This document shows, piece after piece, positions 7,725 through 8,283 of a DNA stretch of 8,283 nt (positions are counted from its first letter, which is position 1; each line of letters begins with the position of its first letter). Origin of the DNA: JACRBK01 sp964427955 (GTDB taxonomy: Bacteria > Chloroflexota > Anaerolineae > Aggregatilineales > Aggregatilineaceae); the NCBI GenBank assembly GCA_964427955.1, contig CAYRWY010000261.1:1-8283 (forward strand). Reading direction: 5' to 3'. Position numbers and translations under genes: made by a program. Below the pieces are notes generated by a model, which saw only the letters and a list, made by a program, of their open reading frames with translations, had not been told where the DNA came from and searched no databases.

Positions 7725-8283
7725 ATGATGGATGAAAACAAGACCAAAGCCCAACTCGTCGAAGAGATCACCTTGCTGCGCGAACAGGTCAAGGAGTTGG
7801 AAGCGGCCTCCTTGGATGCCGTTCCTTCCCGCCAACTACTCGCGGCGCTCCGATCGCTCCGAAGGGGCAGAGTCCCCGACCGTTTGCCGGCGGACCAACT
7901 CGGGATCGCGGGAGAAATATCGGAGGCGTTCAATGATACGCTGGAACTTATGGTCAATCTGACCTCCGAATTGGCCCGCATTGGTGTGGTGGTCGGCAAG
8001 GAAGGCCGGACGGGGCAGCGCGCCGAACTGCCTGCCTCCCAGGGCATCTGGCATGAGTGTATCAACTCAGTCAACATCTTGATCGACGACATGGTGCAGC
8101 CCACGACCGAGGTAGGACGCGTCATCGAAGCGGTGGCCAATGGTGACCTGACCCAGACCATTCAACTGGAGGTCGATGGTCGCCCGCTGCAAGGTCGATA
8201 TCGCAAGCTCGCCAATACCATCAACACGATGGTGGATCAGCTCAGTTCGTTCGCGGCGGAAGTGACCCGTGTCGCCCGCGAAG
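7725..8283 (+). CDS. HAMP-repeat signalling protein, probably a hybrid histidine kinase (5' part only)
   Basis: The frame is open from ATG 7725 to the window end: 186 codons, no stop. Residues 5-30 are a charged, probably coiled-coil stretch. There is no signal peptide or membrane span, so the protein is probably cytoplasmic. Residues about 38-84 resemble a HAMP unit (LRSLRRG, then EISEAFNDTLELMVNL). Residues about 85-125 (VVVGKEGRTGQRAELP, IWHECINSVNILIDDMV) are the linker found between tandem HAMP units. Residues about 127-180 form a second HAMP unit with the typical VIEAVANGDLTQTI at 133-146 and LANTINTMVDQLSSF at 162-176. Proteins of this kind usually continue with more HAMP units, GAF, HisKA and HATPase domains, and often receiver domains; none of that is visible here. 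Its partner is unknown, and position does not show that it serves as the KdpE kinase. Confidence 0.85.
   Translation, partial: MMDENKTKAQLVEEITLLREQVKELEAASLDAVPSRQLLAALRSLRRGRVPDRLPADQLGIAGEISEAFNDTLELMVNLTSELARIGVVVGKEGRTGQRAELPASQGIWHECINSVNILIDDMVQPTTEVGRVIEAVANGDLTQTIQLEVDGRPLQGRYRKLANTINTMVDQLSSFAAEVTRVARE

Overview
The window (about 60% G+C by eye) holds a complete high-affinity potassium uptake operon on the minus strand. Divergent to it on the plus strand are an ABC exporter gene and the 5' part of a HAMP-repeat signalling kinase. The organism cannot be fixed from the sequence. GC-rich coding, long soluble HAMP-repeat kinases and a CCTCACCCC...GGGGTGAGG palindromic element would suit the Chloroflexota or another environmental, multicellular-type lineage, but this is only an inference.

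Minus strand, in transcription order: kdpE (OmpR-type response regulator, 5544-4840); a 265-base gap with a nested palindromic element and a doubtful small ORF; then kdpF (30 aa, 4574-4482), kdpA (4485-2749), kdpB (2733-655) and kdpC (641-42). kdpF and kdpA overlap by ATGA, and the later genes are 13-15 bases apart, each with its own Shine-Dalgarno sequence, so FABC is one transcription unit. All key residues of the K+ channel-like subunit and the P-type ATPase are present, so the pump looks functional. No kdpD sensor kinase is visible; only 41 bases follow kdpC before the window ends.

The 181-base divergent region (5545-5725) is the most informative non-coding stretch. On the kdpE side it carries TTTATACTTTTTTGACC, which matches the E. 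coli KdpE operator, as I remember it, at 15 of 17 positions. The box lies 55-71 bases upstream of the start site predicted from a TACAAT -10 element, the same placement as in E. coli. This suggests KdpE controls its own gene and, by read-through, kdpFABC. The box also lies just upstream of a candidate promoter for the ABC exporter, so that gene may belong to the same regulon.

Plus strand: a 604-aa fused TMD-NBD ABC exporter (5726-7540), a 184-base gap with a candidate promoter, and a soluble HAMP-repeat protein (from 7725) that runs off the end of the window. No RNA genes, CRISPR arrays, integrases or transposases were seen, and no gene-free stretch exceeds 300 bases. I do not see a wholly new system here. 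The notable points are the regulatory layout and the palindromic element between regulator and pump genes.
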